DNA of 64,000 bases, from assembly GCA_943371965.1 (NCBI GenBank), contig CALRWV020000004.1:248001-312000 (forward strand), read 5' to 3'. How positions within the stretch are numbered: the stretch's first letter is position 1; the number at the start of each line of letters is the position of its first letter. The position numbers were made by a program, and so were the translations under genes. Of the stretch, positions 17,869-26,950 are shown piece by piece. Below the pieces are notes generated by a model that was not told the origin of the DNA, ran no database searches, and saw nothing but the letters and a program-made list of their open reading frames with translations. The DNA comes from CALRWV02 sp943371965. GTDB lineage: Bacteria > Bacteroidota > JABWAT01.

Positions 17869-18483
17869 ATGGTAATTGCGGTAATTGGAACCGGTAATGT
17901 TGGCAGTGCTCTCGCAAAAAATTGGGCTAATGCCGGGCACACCATTATTCTGGGTGTTAGAAATACTATGGAATTTAAAGGAAAGGAATTGTTGAATGTA
18001 ACCGGAATTTCAGCTGTTTCAATTTCTGAAGCCATCAAAAATGCTGAAGTTATTTTGGTAGCAGCAACTCCGGATTCAACTCTTGAAATTATTAAAAGTA
18101 TGGGAGATGTTTCCAGGAAAGTTATTATAGACGCCATGAACTCTATCAGATCAAAACCTGAAGGATTTGCTAATACATTTGAAGCATTTTCAAAACTGGC
18201 AATTGGTGCTGAGGTTGTTAAATGTTTTAATTCGACCGGATTTGAAAATATGTCAGATCCCAAAAAATACAGGTTGGGAATTGATATGTTTGTTGCCGGT
18301 AACAGCAAACGTGGAAAGGAAATTGCAATTCAACTTTCAAAAGACTCCGGTTTTGAAAACTGTTATGACTTTGGTGGGAATGACAAAGTTGCACTTCTTG
18401 AACAGTTTGCTTTGTGCTGGATTAATCTAGCGATAATGCAGGGACAGGGCAGGGACATTGCATTTAAAGTAGTTAGAAAATAA
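17869..18483 (+). CDS. NADPH-binding F420-reductase-like oxidoreductase
   Basis: A 204-residue Rossmann-fold protein with A-V-I-G-T-G-N-V-G-S-A-L-A at the N-terminus (residues 3-15), of the COG2085 family (NADPH-dependent F420 reductase and related NAD(P)-binding proteins). It also has V-I-I-D-A-M-N-S near residue 84 and V-K-C-F-N-S-T-G near 120, typical for the family. No F420 biosynthesis gene is visible in the window, so a non-F420 substrate is likely. The ribosome site AAGGA lies before the ATG. It appears monocistronic or co-expressed with the downstream VOC protein about 100 bp away. Confidence 0.8.
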   Translation: MVIAVIGTGNVGSALAKNWANAGHTIILGVRNTMEFKGKELLNVTGISAVSISEAIKNAEVILVAATPDSTLEIIKSMGDVSRKVIIDAMNSIRSKPEGFANTFEAFSKLAIGAEVVKCFNSTGFENMSDPKKYRLGIDMFVAGNSKRGKEIAIQLSKDSGFENCYDFGGNDKVALLEQFALCWINLAIMQGQGRDIAFKVVRK

Positions 18484-18551
18484 AATCTAAGCAGACGGTT
18501 TTCATTACGGTAAAATAATAATTTGGTAATAGTGTTTGTCAGGTTTTTTAT

Positions 18552-18559
18552 TAACTTTG
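18552..18559 (+). promoter_or_regulatory. Bacteroidota-type -7 promoter box
   Basis: TAACTTTG, 27 bp upstream of the VOC gene start, identical to the box before the ferritin-like gene. A TTTG lies 13 bp further upstream, closer than the usual -33 spacing. Confidence 0.45.
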
Positions 18560-18586
18560 AAATTCAATTAAAAAGGAGATTCTAAC

Positions 18587-18979
18587 ATGAGTGAGAAAAT
18601 GGGCGCATCAACAAATGCATTAAACTGGTTTGAAATTTCAGTTACCGATATGAAACGGGCGCAGAAATTTTACGAAACCATTTTTGAAATATCAATGATT
18701 CCCGTTGAAATGATGGGAATGGGCATGGCAATGTTCAATGATGGATCTGCAGGAAATGTCGGTGGAGCATTGGTAAAAAGTGATAACCACAAACCAAGTA
18801 TGGATGGTGCAGTGATTTATCTGAACTCAAATCCGGATTTGCAACATGTACTTGATCGTGTTGAAGACGCTGGAGGCAAAATATTAATGCCAAAAATGCT
18901 GATAGATGAAAATACCGGAAATATGGCCTTCATTATGGATACCGAAGGAAATAAAGTCGGATTGCATTCCAACAGTTAA
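18587..18979 (+). CDS. VOC family (glyoxalase-like) protein
   Basis: A 130-residue vicinal-oxygen-chelate protein with two beta-alpha-beta-beta-beta halves: N-W-F-E-I-S-V-T-D-M-K-R-A-Q-K-F-Y near residue 14-30, and I-Y-L-N-S-N-P-D-L..V-L-D-R-V-E-D-A-G-G-K-I in the second half, ending G-N-K-V-G-L-H-S. It resembles small stand-alone VOC proteins of unknown substrate (COG3324-like). It has a strong ribosome site (AAAGGAGA) and its own promoter box. A lyase or resistance role is possible, but none is shown. Confidence 0.88.
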   Translation: MSEKMGASTNALNWFEISVTDMKRAQKFYETIFEISMIPVEMMGMGMAMFNDGSAGNVGGALVKSDNHKPSMDGAVIYLNSNPDLQHVLDRVEDAGGKILMPKMLIDENTGNMAFIMDTEGNKVGLHSNS

Positions 18980-19041
18980 ATAGTTAACATCCGATTGAAT
19001 CGATATGAATTCAATCGGATGAAATTTTTTCGGTAAAGCTT

Positions 19042-19875
19042 TTAAAGGGACTTTAAAAATTCTTCGACTTCTGAAATCAGCTGTTTGTTAGGATTCTCTT
19101 CTTTTTTTGCAATTTCCTTTGCCACTTCTGCAAAAGCCTTGGCATCCTTATTGGATTTGACCTGTTTGGCAAGTTTCGCCTTCAGAAAATAAGTTCCGGC
19201 ATCTTTCCTGATTTCAAGTGAACTGTTCAGCCATTGCTGTGCTTCTTCGTGGTTGACATCACTTGTGAAACAATAATTTGCAGCATTGTATAAACTTCTC
19301 CAGTCAGTTGCTTTTCTGTTAACCAATGATTTCTGAATTGCTGAAACAACCGTCATTGGGTCAGCTTCAACAGTAAACGATGCTCTAACAGTTTCCCATT
19401 CCAAAATAACTTTCGCAGAATTCTGGGTGAGTTCCTCAAAATAAAACGATAAAACTTCCTTATTTGGAATCACTTCTTTTTTCGCAAGAATGCGGAGAAC
19501 GTCCAAGGAATCATTGTAGTTGAAAGCGCCCCATTGATCTGCATCTTTGTTGAAGATAAAAGTCCAGTCTTTTTCTGTTGGAAGGGAGACCAGAGCATAT
19601 TTTCCTGCTTTTAAATAAAAACCGTTGATTTTAACATCAGTGGAAAAAGAAATAGTGGTGACTTCATTTGCACCGGTTCTCCAAACCTTGCCGAAAGGTT
19701 CCAATCCATCAAATATCTTCCGTCCTTTTACCTGAGGACGTGAATAGTTTAGTGTTATGTCCGTCAAAGCAATCGTTTGTGAAAGTGATGCTTTCTGACT
19801 CACTCTTGGAATAGTGATCTGAGCAGTAATTTGAAATGCAAAGAAGATTGTTAATACAAGAATTATTTTTTTCAT
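19042..19875 (-). CDS. DUF2911 domain-containing exported protein
   Basis: A 277-residue periplasmic protein with signal peptide (MKKIILVLTIFFAFQITAQ). Residues about 25-165 form the DUF2911 domain: V-T-L-x-Y-S-R-P-like segment (L-N-Y-S-R-P-Q-V-K-G-R-K-I-F), G-K-V-W-R-T-G-A-N-E and L-K-A-G-K-Y-A-L. The C-terminal part is helical and TPR-like, with K-A-K-L-A-K-Q. The function of DUF2911 is unknown. It is transcribed alone from a TAnnTTTG box 26 bp upstream. Confidence 0.88.
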   Translation of the reverse strand: MKKIILVLTIFFAFQITAQITIPRVSQKASLSQTIALTDITLNYSRPQVKGRKIFDGLEPFGKVWRTGANEVTTISFSTDVKINGFYLKAGKYALVSLPTEKDWTFIFNKDADQWGAFNYNDSLDVLRILAKKEVIPNKEVLSFYFEELTQNSAKVILEWETVRASFTVEADPMTVVSAIQKSLVNRKATDWRSLYNAANYCFTSDVNHEEAQQWLNSSLEIRKDAGTYFLKAKLAKQVKSNKDAKAFAEVAKEIAKKEENPNKQLISEVEEFLKSL

Positions 19876-19901
19876 TTGGAGCCTTTTTTGTTTATGTTTT
19901 A

Positions 19902-19909
19902 CAAAGTTA
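19902..19909 (-). promoter_or_regulatory. Bacteroidota-type -7 promoter box
   Basis: Minus-strand TAACTTTG, 26 bp before the DUF2911 gene start at 19875. It is the third identical copy of this octamer at an equivalent position in the window. Confidence 0.45.
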
Positions 19910-19987
19910 AATTTTTGCAGGACAGAAGTCAGTAGTCAGAAGTTTAATAATCCGTATTGTCAATTGACTATTATCCATTGTCAGATT

Positions 19988-20431
19988 TTATCTCTTCCTG
20001 TAAATATCAGGTTTGTGGATCTGCATGAAATTTTCCGGATTTGGAATTGAGGTAAATCCGAATTGTTTGTAAAGTTCATGTGCATCACGGGTTGCCAGCA
20101 TCCAGCGGCGGAAATTCTGAAGGTCAGGATGTTTGAGAATTGCTTTCATTAAAAGTTTTGAATATCCATTCCCCCTAAATTCTTCAGCAATGAAAACATC
20201 AGCCAAATATCCAAAAGTTGTGAAATCTGTAATCACCCGTGCGAACCCGATTTGTTTATTCTTATAATAGATTCCAAAGCAAAGCGAATTGCTGATTGAC
20301 CTTTGAACCAATTTCTTTGGTATTCCAGGTGACCAATATGAGTTGGACAGAAAATAATGGATAAAGTTTACATTCAATTTCCGCTTATCGGTACTGATTA
20401 AAATATTTTTAGTTTTGAATTGGTAAATCAT
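19988..20431 (-). CDS. GNAT family N-acetyltransferase
   Basis: A 147-residue acyl-CoA N-acyltransferase. The acetyl-CoA pyrophosphate loop is seen in V-A-E-E-F-R-G-N-G-Y-S-K-L-L (Q/R-x-x-G-x-G/A type, about residues 91-104), preceded by the beta strand Y-L-A-D-V-F-I. It ends with the family-typical Y-K-Q-F-G-F segment. It starts one base after the amidase stop and so is co-transcribed with it. The substrate is unknown. Confidence 0.88.
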   Translation of the reverse strand: MIYQFKTKNILISTDKRKLNVNFIHYFLSNSYWSPGIPKKLVQRSISNSLCFGIYYKNKQIGFARVITDFTTFGYLADVFIAEEFRGNGYSKLLMKAILKHPDLQNFRRWMLATRDAHELYKQFGFTSIPNPENFMQIHKPDIYRKR

Positions 20432-20432
20432 T

Positions 20433-22091
20433 TTAATTTATCAACTTTGGATGTTTCAGGTGGAAATCTGTGGCTGTCTGAATTTTCTTTGCAACTCCCA
20501 GCAATTCAGCTTCTCCAAATAATTTCCCGATTAAAGTGATGCTTGTAGGAGTCCCTTTTTTGCTGAATCCATTAGGAAGGACCACACATGGATGTCCACT
20601 GAGATTGGTGAGAAGCAGATTATCTCCTTCAAAATTGGGAGCTACATAAACATCAACCTTAGTCATCAGCTTTTCCATGGATTGAATAAGCTCGTAACGG
20701 ATGCGGTTCGCCTGAATATATTCTACTGCTGGAATAAACCGTCCTGATCTGAAAATGTTAGGCCAGGCATATTTGAATTGACGGACAAGCAAATCATCAC
20801 GGTTGCTTCGGGTTAAATCATCAAAAGCAGCAGATGCTTCTGCAGTTAAGATAATAGCCATGTCATTTACCGGAAATTTGGGTAATTCAACAGGAATCAG
20901 TTCAACTCCCATTTTACGCAAAACGGATAAAGTTGCATCGTTAAATTCTTTTCCGGTTTTAACCGAATCGAAATCATTTTTCAAATATCCTATTCTCAGT
21001 TTTTTGATATTCAGATTGGAATCATAATTGAAATCGGCATCAATTAAAGTTTTGTCGATTCCATCCAGTCCTTTTATTGCATCAAATACAATTGCACAAT
21101 CTTCAACTGTTCTGCAGATCGGACCCAGTTTATCCATCGACCAGCTCAGTGCCATTGCACCTGTTCTGCTGACTCTTCCATAAGATGGTCTTAAACCCGT
21201 TGTACCGCATCGGGTTGATGGTGAAACGATTGAACCCCATGTTTCAGAGCCAATGGTGAAAGCCAGTAAACCTGCTGCTGTTGCCGAAGCTGGACCTGCT
21301 GAAGAACCGCTTGATCCTTCTTCATAATTCCATGGGTTACGGGTCATACCGCCAAACCAAACATCATCCATTGCAAGTTCACCCAAAGTCAGTTTCGCAA
21401 CCAGAATTGCACCCGCACTTGTTAGTCTTTTTATGACTTCTGCATCTTCATTGATCACCTGATCTTTATAGGCAACTGAGCCCCAGGTGGTTTTGTAAGT
21501 TTTTGTGGTCAGCAAATCTTTAACTCCATAAGGAATTCCGTGAAGCATTCCCCGGTATTTTCCTTCAGCAATTTCTTTGTCGGCCTGTTTTGCCTGTTGG
21601 ATTGCCAGGTCTTCGGTGAGTGTGATTGTACATTCCAGTTTCGGACCGTATTTTTTCAAACGGTCAATGTAGAAACGGGTCAGTTTTTCAGACGAAATTT
21701 GTTTGGTCCTGATCAGTTCTGAAAGATCAGTTATGGAATAAAAAGCAAGATCATCCTGATTTGATGGAAGTTTGATATTGGTGTTACGTTTCCAAATAAC
21801 AGGTTTTTGTTTATTTGAAATTTTAAAACCGGTGGGAATCGGATTGAAATAAATCGCCGGAGGAGTACTGTTTTTTAAATTGTATTTATGGATATTTTGA
21901 TAGTTCTTAAGCTGATCATTCAGCAGATCAATCATGGAATCACGTTCAACCGGTGTAAATTCGAGATCCGATATTTTTTCTGAGCCCGAAATAAACTCAG
22001 GAGTTATTTTAAATACGGATTGAAAAATCATTCCGGATAAAAAGAGAAATCCTGAAATGAAAATTCCACCAAATAAATATTTTGATTTCAT
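20433..22091 (-). CDS. Amidase (amidase signature family), exported
   Basis: A 552-residue amidohydrolase with an N-terminal hydrophobic segment (about 6-25) that suggests export or membrane anchoring. Catalytic Ser-cisSer-Lys elements are visible: Lys in Y-G-V-K-D-L-L, the glycine/serine-rich G-S-S-G-S-S-A-G-P-A, and the serine in G-S-I-V-S-P-S-T-R-C-G-T-T-G. Residues 40-110 form an extra N-terminal domain with E-R-D-S-M-I-D-L. The closest relatives known to me are the exported GatA-like amidases of Bacteroidota rather than the tRNA amidotransferase. The acetyltransferase gene follows after one base. The minus-strand GGAGGGG stands before the start. Confidence 0.9.
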   Translation of the reverse strand: MKSKYLFGGIFISGFLFLSGMIFQSVFKITPEFISGSEKISDLEFTPVERDSMIDLLNDQLKNYQNIHKYNLKNSTPPAIYFNPIPTGFKISNKQKPVIWKRNTNIKLPSNQDDLAFYSITDLSELIRTKQISSEKLTRFYIDRLKKYGPKLECTITLTEDLAIQQAKQADKEIAEGKYRGMLHGIPYGVKDLLTTKTYKTTWGSVAYKDQVINEDAEVIKRLTSAGAILVAKLTLGELAMDDVWFGGMTRNPWNYEEGSSGSSAGPASATAAGLLAFTIGSETWGSIVSPSTRCGTTGLRPSYGRVSRTGAMALSWSMDKLGPICRTVEDCAIVFDAIKGLDGIDKTLIDADFNYDSNLNIKKLRIGYLKNDFDSVKTGKEFNDATLSVLRKMGVELIPVELPKFPVNDMAIILTAEASAAFDDLTRSNRDDLLVRQFKYAWPNIFRSGRFIPAVEYIQANRIRYELIQSMEKLMTKVDVYVAPNFEGDNLLLTNLSGHPCVVLPNGFSKKGTPTSITLIGKLFGEAELLGVAKKIQTATDFHLKHPKLIN

Positions 22092-22258
22092 AAACTTAAC
22101 CCCTCCAAACTTAATTTCCCGAATATATTATGTTTTGGATTGAGTGACAATAATTTCCAGCAATTAAACAAAAATGAAAGAAAAGTAATCCTCTTAAATA
22201 GTTTTAGATTTCCAGCGGTTGAAACAGTATCTTCATTTCAAGTAAAAAATGATGTTGC

Positions 22259-23257
22259 ATGATCAATTATAAATCACTTCCAAAAGTAGAGCTCCATCTT
22301 CATCTTGATACCAGTATGAGGATACAGACAATCCGGAAATTTCTGAACCGGGAAAAAATTGAAATTCCAGAACCGCTTGAAAATTATTGTATCGCCCCGG
22401 ACAAATGTGAAAATCTGATGGATTATCTTGACCGGATTATTCCCGCTTTGAAAGCACTTCAAAGTACCGATGCAATTGAAGAAACTGCTTATCAGTTGGT
22501 AGAGTCACTTGGTGAGTTTAATCATCTTTACACTGAAATCCGGTTTGCCCCGCAACTTCATCTTGAAAAGGGCGAAAGTACACAATCAATTCTCAATGCT
22601 GCGCTGAGAGGATTTAAAAGAGGTTCAAAGGATTTTAAAACTGAAATTGGAGTTATTATTTGCGCTCTCCGCCATTTATCAACAGAAGAGAATATGGACA
22701 TTGCTGATTTGGCAATCAGGAACCGTGAAAACATAGCCGGATTTGATTTGGCTGCCAACGAAGAAATTTCTGGTTATCATCAGAAATCTGTATTTGAAAA
22801 AATCAAATCTGCGGGAATTCCGATTACGGTTCATGCAGGTGAAGCAATGGGACCTGAAAGGATTGATGAAGCAATTTCAATTTTACATGCGCAAAGAATT
22901 GGTCACGGTGTGAGACTTGAAGAAAATACCGAATTGAAAAGAAAAATAATTGATCATCAGATTCCGTTGGAAATGTGTCCTACAAGCAATGTACAGACCA
23001 ATGCAACCACATCATATTTCACTCATCCGGCAGACAGGTATTTGAAGGAAAATATCTGTGTTACCATCAACACGGATTCAAATACAATTACGCCTTCAAA
23101 CCTAACAGGGGAATATGAAATTCTTGAAAAAACATTCGGGTGGGGAATTGAGGAATTCAGAAAAACACAGATCAATGCAATAGATCATTCTTTCCTTGAA
23201 AAAAGTAAAAAAGTGGAATTAAAAAAAAGATTTATTGATTTGATGATCGGGAAATAG
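22259..23257 (+). CDS. add: Adenosine deaminase
   Basis: A 332-residue TIM-barrel metal hydrolase that deaminates adenosine or adenine-like substrates to inosine or hypoxanthine in purine salvage. It has K-V-E-L-H-L-H-L-D (His residues for zinc, residues 9-17), T-V-H-A-G-E-A near 197, H-G-V-R-L near 218, C-P-T-S-N-V-Q-T near 241, and I-N-T-D-S-N near 272 with the metal Asp. The position after H-L-D is Thr instead of the usual Gly, so substrate preference may differ. It is divergent from the amidase gene. Confidence 0.9.
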   Translation: MINYKSLPKVELHLHLDTSMRIQTIRKFLNREKIEIPEPLENYCIAPDKCENLMDYLDRIIPALKALQSTDAIEETAYQLVESLGEFNHLYTEIRFAPQLHLEKGESTQSILNAALRGFKRGSKDFKTEIGVIICALRHLSTEENMDIADLAIRNRENIAGFDLAANEEISGYHQKSVFEKIKSAGIPITVHAGEAMGPERIDEAISILHAQRIGHGVRLEENTELKRKIIDHQIPLEMCPTSNVQTNATTSYFTHPADRYLKENICVTINTDSNTITPSNLTGEYEILEKTFGWGIEEFRKTQINAIDHSFLEKSKKVELKKRFIDLMIGK

Positions 23258-23319
23258 TTCGGTTTCTTGCCAAAGTGAAAAATCGTGAAGAGTAAAGAAT
23301 TCTGGATTCTGACTTCTTC

Positions 23320-24780
23320 TTAAATTTGCTTTGAAAGTGTAAATGTGAATTTTGTTCCAAATCCCGGTTTTGATTCCACGAATATTTTACTTCCATGTGC
23401 TTCGATAATGTGTTTTACAATTGCAAGTCCCAAACCGGTTCCACCAGCATCTTTTGAACGGTGTTTGTCAATCCGGTAAAACCGTTCAAAAATCCGGGAT
23501 ACATGCTCATCTGAAATTCCAATTCCTGTATCAAAAACAGAAATTATGACAGATTTTGCATTGCTGCCGTCGCAGCTGACAGTTACGGTTCCGTTGTCAG
23601 AATATTTTATTGCATTGTCTATCAGATTGGTAAAAACCTGCTGGAGTCTGCTTCGGTCTGCAACTATTTTCAGATCTGGCTGTTTCAATTCTTTGACAAG
23701 TCTGATTTTTTTATCATCTGCTTTTGATTGCAGGTCTTCAAAAACCTCATCAATCAGATCTTCAAGATTGATAAGACGGTAACTCATTTTCAGTTCACCT
23801 GTTTCAATTTTTGAAATTTCAATCAGGTCACTTACGAGGTTGTTCAGATTCAGACTGTTTTTCAGAATTTTATTCAGAAATGTTTTATTGACAGATTCAT
23901 CATAAATGGCACCATCCAACAGCGTTTCAACAAAACCCTGTATGGTAAAAATTGGGGTTTTCAATTCATGTGAGACATTTGCAATAAATTCTGAACGGAC
24001 GCGCTCCAGTTTTTTCAGTTTCTGAATATCTTCAACAAGTTTTTCCGCCATCCTGTTGATTGAATTTCCCAAAATTCCCAGCTCATCATTTTGATTCACC
24101 TGAATTCTGGTTTCTATTTTTCCGTCTGTAATCTGCTTTGAAACTTCAACCATTTTCAGAATGGGCTGAGTTAACCTGTCTGCAAGAAATTTGTAAAGAA
24201 AAAAACCAGAAACGAGCAGAACTAGACTTAATCCGATTACTATTGAGGAATAAAGGGTGTAAAAAGTTGACAGACTTTTCAGCGGATAGGCAACCCGGAT
24301 AAAAGAAATTTTACCAATCGGTTCAGCATTTATTTTCAGGTTCAGTTTTTTTGCGAAATAATAAAAATCATGGTTGGTTGTTGCCGAATGTCTGATGTTT
24401 TCACCATATGTTTCCTGAATTGCCTGCTGGATTTCAGGCCGGTTGATATGGTTTTCTACTTCATTCAATTTTGTGGAATCCACATCAGAATCAAAAATAA
24501 CTTTTCCAGTGGAATCGATCAGTGTCAGTCGTGTCTGATAAAAATTGGAATATGATAATATTTCTTTGAAATCTGGGTGATGGCTGTGATTGGTTTCGAA
24601 TTCATTGTGGAGATAACTTTCCCAGAATTCAGCGGAATGGGATAAATTATCACGAACTGAAGTGAATGTATTCTGACGGGCAGAAATGATTGTCAGGGTG
24701 GCGAATATCAAAACAGTGACTACAAATGACAGGTAAAAGACAAGTGCAAATTTGGTCGAAAGTCTCTGATACCATTTCAT
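23320..24780 (-). CDS. PhoR-like sensor histidine kinase
   Basis: A 486-residue inner-membrane kinase. It has two transmembrane helices (about 12-30 and 175-198) around a 145-residue periplasmic sensor, then HAMP (about 200-250), HisKA with V-S-H-E-L-K-T-P (His271), and HATPase with N box N-L-I-D-N-A-I-K-Y, G1 D-T-G-I-G-I and G2 G-G-T-G-L-G-L-A-I-V. Domain order fits the PhoR/WalK class. It is encoded 102 bp after its cognate OmpR-type regulator; the gap contains only a short C-C-T-G-A-A-A-C-C-type repeat. The stimulus is unknown; phosphate is only one possibility. Confidence 0.93.
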   Translation of the reverse strand: MKWYQRLSTKFALVFYLSFVVTVLIFATLTIISARQNTFTSVRDNLSHSAEFWESYLHNEFETNHSHHPDFKEILSYSNFYQTRLTLIDSTGKVIFDSDVDSTKLNEVENHINRPEIQQAIQETYGENIRHSATTNHDFYYFAKKLNLKINAEPIGKISFIRVAYPLKSLSTFYTLYSSIVIGLSLVLLVSGFFLYKFLADRLTQPILKMVEVSKQITDGKIETRIQVNQNDELGILGNSINRMAEKLVEDIQKLKKLERVRSEFIANVSHELKTPIFTIQGFVETLLDGAIYDESVNKTFLNKILKNSLNLNNLVSDLIEISKIETGELKMSYRLINLEDLIDEVFEDLQSKADDKKIRLVKELKQPDLKIVADRSRLQQVFTNLIDNAIKYSDNGTVTVSCDGSNAKSVIISVFDTGIGISDEHVSRIFERFYRIDKHRSKDAGGTGLGLAIVKHIIEAHGSKIFVESKPGFGTKFTFTLSKQI

Positions 24781-24882
24781 AGAAAAATATTAGCTGTTAG
24801 AGTTAAGTGAATAGAAAATTAAATCATGAATAATTACTGATTCCTGAAACCTGATGCCTAAAACCTCAAACCAGTAACCTTG

Positions 24883-25572
24883 TCAGGCATTCAGTTTATA
24901 CCCAACACCACGTGCTGTTACAATCAAATCCTGATAAAATTTATCACGCAGTTTTCTGATGTGAACATCTACAGTTCTGTCGCCAACAATTACATCATTT
25001 CCCCATACTGCGTTTAAAATCTGTTCACGTGAGAAAATCCTGTTTTTATTTTTTGCAAGATGATACAGAAGTTCAAATTCTTTCCTGGGAAGTTGCTGTG
25101 ATTTTCCCTTGTATTCAACTGTGTACGTTGAAGGATCTATTGAAATTTTTCCAACCGTAATCAATTCATTCGATGATGATGGTGCGATTGGAATACTTCT
25201 TCTCAAAAGTGCTTTAATGTGGCTGATCAGAACACGCGGTGAAATTGGTTTTTTCAGGTATGTGTCCGAACCCAGTTCCAGTGCAAGAACTTCGTCAATT
25301 TCACTGTCTTTGGCTGTCAGGAATAATATGGGTACATCTTTGAATTTTTCCGTATTCCTGATGATTTTGCAGGTTTCCAATCCATCCATAACGGGCATCA
25401 TCAAATCAAGAACAATACCGTCAATTCTTTCAGATTCAAGAAAAACGAGTGCTTCTTTTCCGTTTTTTGCGGCGATGGTTTTGAAACCATCCTTCTTTAA
25501 ATTGTAAGTCAGAAGATCACGGATATCCTGTTCATCATCAACAACAAGAATTGTTTTTTCATCTGTTTTCAT
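24883..25572 (-). CDS. OmpR/PhoB-family response regulator
   Basis: A 229-residue transcription regulator. The receiver has Asp12/Asp13, phospho-acceptor Asp56 in V-L-D-L-M-M-P, Thr86 in F-L-T-A-K and Lys near 108 in Y-L-K-K-P. The winged-helix DNA-binding domain (about 135-228) has L-P-R-K-E-F-E-L-L and D-V-H-I-R-K-L-R-x-K, ending R-G-V-G-Y-K. The ATG overlaps the ruvA stop as ATGA, so translation is coupled to ruvA. This places the regulator in the ruvC-ruvA transcript ahead of its kinase. Confidence 0.95.
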   Translation of the reverse strand: MKTDEKTILVVDDEQDIRDLLTYNLKKDGFKTIAAKNGKEALVFLESERIDGIVLDLMMPVMDGLETCKIIRNTEKFKDVPILFLTAKDSEIDEVLALELGSDTYLKKPISPRVLISHIKALLRRSIPIAPSSSNELITVGKISIDPSTYTVEYKGKSQQLPRKEFELLYHLAKNKNRIFSREQILNAVWGNDVIVGDRTVDVHIRKLRDKFYQDLIVTARGVGYKLNA

Positions 25573-26168
25573 TTGGTAGTCTGCCTTAATGCAATTCGGA
25601 TAATTTCTTCAGTTGATATTGCTTTTGTTTGATCTTTAATAATGATTGCAACTGATTTTTCAGCTGCTGACCGTGTGAAACCCAACATGACCAAAGCAGA
25701 AATGGCATCTTCCTGATCCTGGTTCAATTGAGATGTAACTGATGCTGAGGTGCTGCCGAGATTCAATTTAGCAAGTTTATCTTTTAATTCAACTATCAGC
25801 CGTTCTGCAGTTTTCTTTCCGATACCGGGGAGAGTTGTTAGAACCCGCAGATTTGAAGTGATGACATACTGGACAAATTCTTCAGCTTTGGTTGCAGAAA
25901 GAATTGACATTGCCACTTTTGGGCCAATTCCATTTACCGAAATCAGCTGAACAAACAATTCATGTTCCTGTTCAGTTGCGAAACCATAAAGCTGAAGGGC
26001 ATCTTCACGGACGTTCAGGTAAGTTTGGATTGAAAATTCCGTTCCGGTTTCAGTCAACTTTTCATAAGTCTGAAGAGAAATGTAAATTTTATATCCAACA
26101 CCGTTTACATCCAGTACAAGTTCTGTGGGCTTTTTGTAAAGTATTTTTCCGCGTAAAAATGCAATCAT
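25569..26168 (-). CDS. ruvA: Holliday junction branch migration protein RuvA
   Basis: A 199-residue DNA-binding subunit that tetramerises on Holliday junctions and loads the RuvB motor. The N-terminal OB domain reads M-I-A-F-L-R-G-K-I and V-N-G-V-G-Y-K-I. Helix-hairpin-helix motifs are V-N-G-I-G-P-K-V-A near 76 and L-P-G-I-G-K-K-T-A near 111. The C-terminal RuvB-binding helix domain (about 150-199) has A-L-V-M-L-G-F-T. Length is normal. It overlaps ruvC by ATGA and the regulator downstream likewise. ruvB is not in the window. Confidence 0.96.
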   Translation of the reverse strand: MIAFLRGKILYKKPTELVLDVNGVGYKIYISLQTYEKLTETGTEFSIQTYLNVREDALQLYGFATEQEHELFVQLISVNGIGPKVAMSILSATKAEEFVQYVITSNLRVLTTLPGIGKKTAERLIVELKDKLAKLNLGSTSASVTSQLNQDQEDAISALVMLGFTRSAAEKSVAIIIKDQTKAISTEEIIRIALRQTTK

Positions 26169-26737
26169 TGAATAACTCTATGTTCGTTTTTACCAATAAA
26201 GTCTGACCAGGATGACCGTTTCTTTTTCACCACAGATTGTGTCACTTTTTTGAACTGTGAACTACCGGGTCCAATTTCATAACCGGCAGAAAAAGCGATG
26301 GCAATTGCATCAGACATATCAAAAATCGGAAATTCATCGGTAAGTTTCAGCATCAGCTGAACCATTTTTGCAACCTGTTCCTTACTCGCGTTTCCATTTC
26401 CTGTAATGTGCCGTTTTATTTCCCGTGGTGAGATTTCCAGAATCTGTGCTCCTGATTGTGCAGCTGCCAATAGAATTACACCCCGTGCATGACCCAACTT
26501 CATGGTTGATGAAATATTTTTTGCATAAAAAGCTGTTTCAACTGCTATGCACTGAGGTTTGTAAGCTTCAATGACAGCACACAATTTGGAATAAATAACA
26601 ACAAGGCGTTCGCTGATTGGTTTTTCGCCATCCAGTTTGATTGAACCGAAATGAAGAAGTGAACTGCTGTTTTTCTCAAAATCGATGACCCCGAAGCCCG
26701 TATTTCTGGTTCCGGGGTCAACACCTAAAATGATCAT
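26165..26737 (-). CDS. ruvC: Crossover junction endodeoxyribonuclease RuvC
   Basis: A 190-residue RNase H-fold nuclease that resolves Holliday junctions. Catalytic acidic residues are Asp7 in L-G-V-D-P-G-T-R-N-T-G, Glu67 in A-V-E-T-A-F-Y, and Asp in D-M-S-D-A-I-A-I-A-F near the C-terminus. Conserved G-H-A-R-G-V and P-R-E-I-K are present. A basic C-terminal tail (K-K-K-R-S-S-W) is longer than in E. coli. It is the first gene of the ruvC-ruvA-regulator-kinase unit, with four-base overlaps. Confidence 0.96.
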   Translation of the reverse strand: MIILGVDPGTRNTGFGVIDFEKNSSSLLHFGSIKLDGEKPISERLVVIYSKLCAVIEAYKPQCIAVETAFYAKNISSTMKLGHARGVILLAAAQSGAQILEISPREIKRHITGNGNASKEQVAKMVQLMLKLTDEFPIFDMSDAIAIAFSAGYEIGPGSSQFKKVTQSVVKKKRSSWSDFIGKNEHRVIQ

Positions 26738-26903
26738 AATTTATTTGAAAAGGTAAAAATTGTTTTTGCAAAAATCGGAAAATAACACTGGAAATAACAG
26801 CAGAAAATTTTTTAATCGGGGAAGGAGGGCATAAAGCTCAAAATTTTAACATTGCGGTAACAATTGGTGGAAAAATGATTGGAAATGGGATTTGAAAAAA
26901 CGT

Positions 26904-26922
26904 CCTCTCCCTGCGGGAGAGG
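26904..26922. repeat. Perfect 8-bp hairpin repeat (CCTCTCCC)
   Basis: CCTCTCCC-TGC-GGGAGAGG, then ATTAAGGTGAGGGC. This is a widespread bacterial intergenic repeat type. It lies between recJ and ruvC and could end recJ-reading transcripts, but there is no adjacent T run. Confidence 0.75.
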
Positions 26923-26950
26923 ATTAAGGTGAGGGCTTCAATTCAGATTC

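Noticed and set aside
17869..18483. F420-dependent enzyme system
   Set aside because: The gene belongs to the F420-reductase-like family, but no F420 biosynthesis gene is visible, so only the NAD(P)-binding fold is claimed.
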